DNA of 64,000 nucleotides, from the NCBI GenBank assembly GCA_963640855.1, contig CAVIAJ010000006.1:1-64000 (forward strand), in the 5' to 3' direction. The notes beneath the pieces were generated by a model. It was not told the origin of the DNA, did no database searches, and saw only the letters and a program-made list of their open reading frames with translations. Below are positions 59,779 to 64,000 of this stretch, one piece after another. The stretch is from Methanarcanum sp963640855 (GTDB lineage: Archaea > Thermoplasmatota > Thermoplasmata > Methanomassiliicoccales > Methanomethylophilaceae). The stretch's first letter is position 1. Each line of letters begins with the position of its first letter. The position numbers and the translations under genes were made by a program.

Positions 59779-60416
59779 TCCTCATCACCGTCCTTCTCGG
59801 GGAATTCCCACGGCAGTTCTCCGGATGCGAACTTCTTAAGACGTTCGAAACCTCCGTCCGAACCGCGGACGATTATGTCGTCCCCTGCACGTAACTTGGC
59901 ATCGTCCTCGGGATCGTATGTCCATCCGTGACGGTTCTTAAGCGCAATGATCCTCGTACCGGTACATGCTTCCACGGCCAATTCGCCGATTGTGTATCCC
60001 GCCATATCCGATCTGTCTGAAATACGGGTGATACGGAATTTCTCATCCGCTTCGTTGATAAGATTTGTAAGGAACGGCCTCTTCTCCGGAGGTACATCGA
60101 TTAATTTTGCAATGACTCCAGCAGATCTGGCTATTCTGTCTGCCGCAGACGCAATCTGCAGTATTCCGGAGAGCTGTTTTGCCTCTTCTTTCGTCCTTGC
60201 GGCCATAATTGCCTTCACACGGACTGCGTACTTCAGATCCTCCATCTCGTCCTGTATCTTTCTGACCTTCTCTGCCATCTCTCTGCTGTTGTACATCAGC
60301 GAAGCGTAAGCGAGATCGACGATAACCTCGGATTTATCCTTCATTTCCGTAAGGATTTCCTGAACTGTCATGTCGATATCATCAAGATCCAAATATTCAC
60401 CGGAAGTCTCACTCAT
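59775..60416 (-). CDS. PhoU-like/RCK_C regulatory protein, copy A
   Basis: 213 residues with the same architecture as copy B and clearly homologous: MKDKSEVIVDLAYASLMYNSREMAEKVRKIQDEM, a helical middle, then RSDMAGYTIGELAVEACTGTRIIALKNRHGWTYDPED and AGDDIIVRG in the RCK_C domain. The start is set by a strong ribosome binding site (AGGAGGTG) 8 nt upstream. The two copies probably form a heteromeric regulator of the MgtE-type transporter encoded at 62499, to which this pair is adjacent in related archaea as far as I know. Confidence 0.85.
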   Translation of the reverse strand: MSETSGEYLDLDDIDMTVQEILTEMKDKSEVIVDLAYASLMYNSREMAEKVRKIQDEMEDLKYAVRVKAIMAARTKEEAKQLSGILQIASAADRIARSAGVIAKLIDVPPEKRPFLTNLINEADEKFRITRISDRSDMAGYTIGELAVEACTGTRIIALKNRHGWTYDPEDDAKLRAGDDIIVRGSDGGFERLKKFASGELPWEFPEKDGDEE

Positions 60417-60670
60417 TCAGTGACACCTCCTGAAAAACAAATGTCTGAGACGACTACTGCCGTCGGAGTCTTCATCGGAACCGGTAGACGGAATTGTCTG
60501 CATATCTAATCCAACGTTATGTCTATCCCCGTCACCGTATATAATATTGAACCCGTGTATTTTCAGAATAAGGATCGCATATCAGGATGCAGGCGGACGG
60601 TACCGCGTTTCCGAAACCGTCATTTGTATCGGCGTCTGGGTATTATGTGTTTCCGACACAGGTTCTGGGT

Positions 60671-60683
60671 GAAATATATAAAG
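60671..60683 (+). promoter_or_regulatory. TATA box of the AAA-ATPase/nuclease-like gene
   Basis: GAAATATATAAAG is centred 27 nt before the ATG at 60705, the spacing expected for leaderless transcription. It also lies in the gap divergent to the PhoU/RCK_C genes. Confidence 0.6.
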
Positions 60684-60704
60684 TTCAGCCGACTTACAGA
60701 ATAT

Positions 60705-62366
60705 ATGAAACAGCTCCCTGTCGGCATCAAGGACTTCAAAGCTATCCGCAATGACGGCAACTATTATGTGGATAAAAGTATGCTGATAGGGGAAATTCTC
60801 AGCAATAATGCCAAAACCGTCTCCCTCTATACCAGGCCGCGCCGTTTCGGAAAGTCTCTGAATCTCAGTATGCTTGATGCTTTCTTCAACATCAAATACA
60901 AAGGCAATACATGGTTCAACGGGTTGGAAATATCGAAACACCCTGAGTTTGATTCTTTCAAAAATGCATTTCCAGTCATTTCCGTGAACCTGAAGTTGGG
61001 AAATCCTCAGAATTTCAAAGATTTCATAGATATGTTCAACTCGAGACTGTTCGACGTATTCGATAATTTCACGTATCTCAGGAACTCAACTAAACTGAAC
61101 AAAGATAAAATCAAAAATTTCGACAGATATTACTCCGGAAGAAAGACCCTTGCCGACACCAGAGTAGCTTTGACAAAGCTATGCACCATGCTGGAGGTTC
61201 ACCATGATTCAAAGGTCATAGTGCTGATTGATGAGTATGACGGCACTGTTAACAACATAACAAATGAAAAACTCCGCCGTAAAGTCGTATCGTTTCTCGG
61301 AGATATGCTGTCTCCGTTACTCAAAGACAACGACTCACTTCAGATGGGCATCGTTACAGGCATAATGCAGATTACAAAAGAAAACATCTTCAGCGGAACG
61401 AACAATCTTTCCGTAAATCACATCATGGACAAACAGCATGATGAGATGTTCGGTTTCACAAATGATGATGTAAAACAGATTTGTGCCGATTACGGCCATC
61501 CCGAGAAATTCGAAGAAGCCAAAGAATGGTACGACGGATACCGTTTCGGAGATGCCGACATCTACAATCCGTGGAGTGTACTCAAATACATTGAGAAGGG
61601 TTTTGAAGCCGGCACCTATTGGGCGAATACCAGCAGCAATAACCTGATTTACGACTTCATTTCAAAGGCGGATAAAGAACTTTCAGATGATTTGCGGATT
61701 CTGGGTTCCGGCGGCACAGTGGTAAGAGATGTCTCTACAGAACTGACATTTGACGATCTTAAGGACAGTAAGAATGTTTACTCCCTTATGGCGGTTTCCG
61801 GGTATCTTAAAGCAATACCCAGAGGACAGAATTACGATCTGACGACACCTGAAGGACGGAAGTGCATACTGTCGATACCGAACAGAGAACTGTTCTTCGT
61901 ATTTTCGAATCTGATCAACCGTGCGGCATTCAATGGCGGAGGCGATGAATCAAAACTCACGGATTTCACCGTCGCTGTCACATCGAATGATATCGATGCG
62001 ATGAAAGAATCTCTGTATAAACTCATCACGGCAATAAGCTCCCGTGTTTTGGACAATGAACATTCCTATCAGGCATTCATTACGGGTTTGCTGATGAGTC
62101 TCTGCGGAAATTACGATGTCAAAGCCGATTTCGAAAACGGAAGGGGATATTCCGACATCATGATGATGAAAAAGAAGGGCATCGGCCCCAACATCATCAT
62201 CGAACTGAAGAGATCCGAAAATGACAGACAGCTCGAACGCGATGCGCAGGCGGCCCTTCAGCAAATCAAAGACAGAGATTACGCTCACGGACTCGAAGGT
62301 AAAACAATCCTTTACGGCGTAGCATTCTCCGGCAAACAACAGTTCATCATCTCGGAAGAGATTTAA
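60705..62366 (+). CDS. AAA-ATPase-like protein with a C-terminal PD-(D/E)XK nuclease domain
   Basis: 553 residues. The start MKQLPVGIKDFKAIRNDGNYYVDKS is the hallmark of the abundant AAA-ATPase-like/DUF1703 family of gut Bacteroidetes, Firmicutes and gut methanogens. The degenerate P-loop RPRRFGKS is at 44-51 and Walker B VLIDEYD near 172-178. The C-terminal nuclease-like fold shows GYSDIMMM and IIIELK near 485-502 (Asp, Glu-x-Lys). The family is often multi-copy and laterally spread; its role is unknown, with mobile-element or defence links suspected. The start is set by a TATA box 27 nt before the ATG. It separates regulator and transporter genes that look like one functional group. Confidence 0.9.
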   Translation: MKQLPVGIKDFKAIRNDGNYYVDKSMLIGEILSNNAKTVSLYTRPRRFGKSLNLSMLDAFFNIKYKGNTWFNGLEISKHPEFDSFKNAFPVISVNLKLGNPQNFKDFIDMFNSRLFDVFDNFTYLRNSTKLNKDKIKNFDRYYSGRKTLADTRVALTKLCTMLEVHHDSKVIVLIDEYDGTVNNITNEKLRRKVVSFLGDMLSPLLKDNDSLQMGIVTGIMQITKENIFSGTNNLSVNHIMDKQHDEMFGFTNDDVKQICADYGHPEKFEEAKEWYDGYRFGDADIYNPWSVLKYIEKGFEAGTYWANTSSNNLIYDFISKADKELSDDLRILGSGGTVVRDVSTELTFDDLKDSKNVYSLMAVSGYLKAIPRGQNYDLTTPEGRKCILSIPNRELFFVFSNLINRAAFNGGGDESKLTDFTVAVTSNDIDAMKESLYKLITAISSRVLDNEHSYQAFITGLLMSLCGNYDVKADFENGRGYSDIMMMKKKGIGPNIIIELKRSENDRQLERDAQAALQQIKDRDYAHGLEGKTILYGVAFSGKQQFIISEEI

Positions 62367-62498
62367 AACGTGTAAGCTGAAAGAGACTGCATATCTTTTC
62401 TTTGCCGTACCGTCACACGGCAATCAGCCACCGTCCCTTATTAATAGTAAGTGAGCACTCACAAACGTTGATCACAGCAATGTCATGAGGTGTTTTTT

Positions 62499-63722
62499 AT
62501 GTTCGGTGGCGGAAATTCCGACGGGTTCTTCATTCGTAACAAGTCGGTATTCGTAATGGGACTCATCGCATTGCTGATTGCAGCTGTTGCAGATCTCATT
62601 GCGGGAATGTTTCTCACTACGATGGAGGAATACATCCTTCTGATTCCCGGAATGATGATTATGATTTATTCCGCAATAGGAATGCGCGGAAATATCTTCG
62701 GCGCAATGGGCAGCCGTCTCGGTACCTCGATGCACATGGGTACGTTCAAGATGAGTTTCAAGAAAGGTACCGTGCTGAGATCCAACATCGAGGCATCGAT
62801 GGTTCTTACCCTGAGTCTTTCCGCAATCATGGGAATAATCGGATGGGTTATTGTCGAAGTATTCTTCGAAAGTACCATCGAACCTCTGTCGTTCATATTC
62901 ATTTCACTCGTCGGAGGAATTCTTGCGGGAATTATCGTCATCATTTTCAACATCATTATCGCCCGTGAAGGATACAAGAGGGACTGGGATGTCGACAACA
63001 TCACCGCTCCTCTCATCGCCGCCGCTGGAGATATTGCGACAGTTCCGATGATCTTCGTGGCTACATGGATTGTACTTCACACCGACAGAATTTACGTCGA
63101 TGTTGCCTGCGTAATACTTCTTATAATAACCGTCGCAGCCACCGCCAAAGTACTGATGAGGAAAAACAGAAGGAGAAGAAGAATCAATGAAGCGAAACGT
63201 ATCGTGAAACAGTCCATCCCTGTGCTCACGGCATGCATATTCTTTGAGATTGCCGCAGGTATCATCGTCGAAAGCGGTACCAATGCCGTAATGAAATACA
63301 GCGTACTGCTGGTACTGTTACCTGCATTCCTGAACGAAGGCAACGCATTATCTGGTATGCTCACGTCGAGACTCAGTTCCATGCTTCACATCGGTACCAT
63401 GGAATCGAGAAAATATCCCAACGGCCCTGCGTATGAGAATTTCCTTATAATTTACATCCTCGCAACTGTAACATTCCTCTTCATCGGTACCGCCGCATAC
63501 ATCATACAGCCGGATACTTTGGACTATGTGACAGTCATAGGGATCGTACTGATTTCCGGACTTCTCGCAACAACCGTGATTAATTTTCTGTCGTACTATG
63601 TTGCAGTATCCGCAGTCAAATTCGATCTCGATCCCGACGATCACTGTATTCCGATTACGTCGTCGATTATGGACATGGTCGGTACGGCGATTCTCGTCAG
63701 CGTGATCATGTTCGCCATATGA
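62499..63722 (+). CDS. MgtE/SLC41-type divalent cation transporter
   Basis: 407 residues from ATG 62499, preceded by GAGGTG. Two homologous membrane halves carry the MgtE signature: IPGMMIMIYSAIGMRGNIFGAMGSRLGTSMHMG in the first and LVLLPAFLNEGNALSGMLTSRLSSMLHIGTM in the second, each with about five helices and a central acidic or Asn-containing pore motif. The cytoplasmic N and CBS domains of bacterial MgtE are absent. It probably moves Mg2+, with the PhoU/RCK_C pair as likely regulators. Confidence 0.85.
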   Translation: MFGGGNSDGFFIRNKSVFVMGLIALLIAAVADLIAGMFLTTMEEYILLIPGMMIMIYSAIGMRGNIFGAMGSRLGTSMHMGTFKMSFKKGTVLRSNIEASMVLTLSLSAIMGIIGWVIVEVFFESTIEPLSFIFISLVGGILAGIIVIIFNIIIAREGYKRDWDVDNITAPLIAAAGDIATVPMIFVATWIVLHTDRIYVDVACVILLIITVAATAKVLMRKNRRRRRINEAKRIVKQSIPVLTACIFFEIAAGIIVESGTNAVMKYSVLLVLLPAFLNEGNALSGMLTSRLSSMLHIGTMESRKYPNGPAYENFLIIYILATVTFLFIGTAAYIIQPDTLDYVTVIGIVLISGLLATTVINFLSYYVAVSAVKFDLDPDDHCIPITSSIMDMVGTAILVSVIMFAI

Positions 63723-63781
63723 TCCGACCGACTACCTTATTATCTTACAGAGAATAGGGTGCAGTATAACGAGGCTATCAG

Positions 63782-64000
63782 ATGATCGGCAGAGATGAGA
63801 TTTTGGCAAATCTTGACGGATACAACGCCAAGAAAGCAAAGATCGGAGTCGTCGCATCGCATTCCGCATTGGATACATGCGACGGAGCGACATCGGAAGG
63901 ATTCAGGACCGTTGCCATCTGTCAGAAAGGCAGGGAAGCTACATTCGACAGATACTTCAGAAAGTACTACAACGACGACGGCAGCGTATACCGCGGAGTC
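63782..64000 (+). CDS. purP: FAICAR synthetase PurP, 5' part
   Basis: The first 73 residues, open to the window edge. The sequence MIGRDEILANLDGYNAKKAK is followed by IGVVASHSALDTCDGATSEGFRTVAICQKGRE, the N-terminal PreATP-grasp segment of the archaeal formate-dependent PurP (SHSAL and GF-T-AIC-KGRE). PurP makes FAICAR from AICAR, formate and ATP in archaeal purine synthesis, replacing part of PurH. The rest lies outside the window. Confidence 0.88.
   Translation, partial: MIGRDEILANLDGYNAKKAKIGVVASHSALDTCDGATSEGFRTVAICQKGREATFDRYFRKYYNDDGSVYRGV

Noticed and set aside
1..64000. CRISPR array, rRNA operon, complete insertion sequence or known riboswitch
   Set aside because: No regularly spaced long repeats, no rRNA-like sequence, no full transposase with terminal inverted repeats and no recognised riboswitch fold were found by reading.

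Overview
The window is archaeal and looks like a gut- or rumen-type methanogen of the order Methanomassiliicoccales (class Thermoplasmata). The signs are archaeal ribosomal proteins (eS1, L37e, L41e), an LSm protein, the heterodisulfide reductase subunits HdrC and HdrB of methanogenesis, pyruvoyl-dependent arginine decarboxylase, PurP, tRNA genes with introns just 3' of the anticodon, and many genes whose TATA box lies about 24-28 nt before the ATG (leaderless transcripts). The order-level placement is an inference from gene content and protein style; no 16S rRNA is present.

Layout. 1-7.2 kb: a headless surface-protein fragment, nikR, a ZIP metal transporter, a TerC protein, then an NAD salvage block (nicotinate phosphoribosyltransferase, NadE and a divergent nitrilase) with tRNA-Glu and tRNA-Ser. 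7.2-10.6 kb: a hydantoinase/oxoprolinase-like protein with an odd transposase-like N-terminus, behind three repeats spaced exactly 31 bp, followed by three small satellite genes. 10.7-15.4 kb: a coupled amino-acid operon (ACT protein, homoserine dehydrogenase, citramalate synthase, ACT protein, UPF0210). 15.6-16.0 kb: tRNA-Trp with a C/D-guide intron, L41e and tRNA-Arg. 16-25.8 kb: transport genes (MarR with a heterodimeric ABC exporter, purine permease, MATE, CDF).

25.8-35.5 kb is the most accessory part. It holds a cassette of a double TerB_N protein, a BrxD-like ATPase and a BrxHI-like helicase, with an unknown gene in front. A tRNA-Ala follows, then an ATP-grasp ligase paired with a 14-helix MFS exporter that resembles a dipeptide synthesis and export pair. 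35.6-43 kb returns to housekeeping: purF, rpl37e, lsm, pyrC, AMMECR1, an ArsA-type ATPase, tRNA-Met with an intron, and eS1. 43-45.5 kb carries hdrC-hdrB and an upstream regulator gene.

45.6-64 kb is mixed core: Na/Pi symporter, DUF1538 membrane protein, hydrogenase-type maturation protease, M16 peptidase, PAC2 protein, arginine decarboxylase, a PAPS-reductase-like multidomain protein, M50 peptidase, FAD-dependent 2-hydroxyacid dehydrogenase, adenylate kinase and tRNA-Gln. It ends with two PhoU/RCK_C regulators and an MgtE-type transporter that are separated by an inserted AAA-ATPase/nuclease-like gene, and with the start of purP. No CRISPR array, rRNA, intact insertion sequence or riboswitch was recognised. 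Family names come from reading the translations by eye and were not checked by database search.
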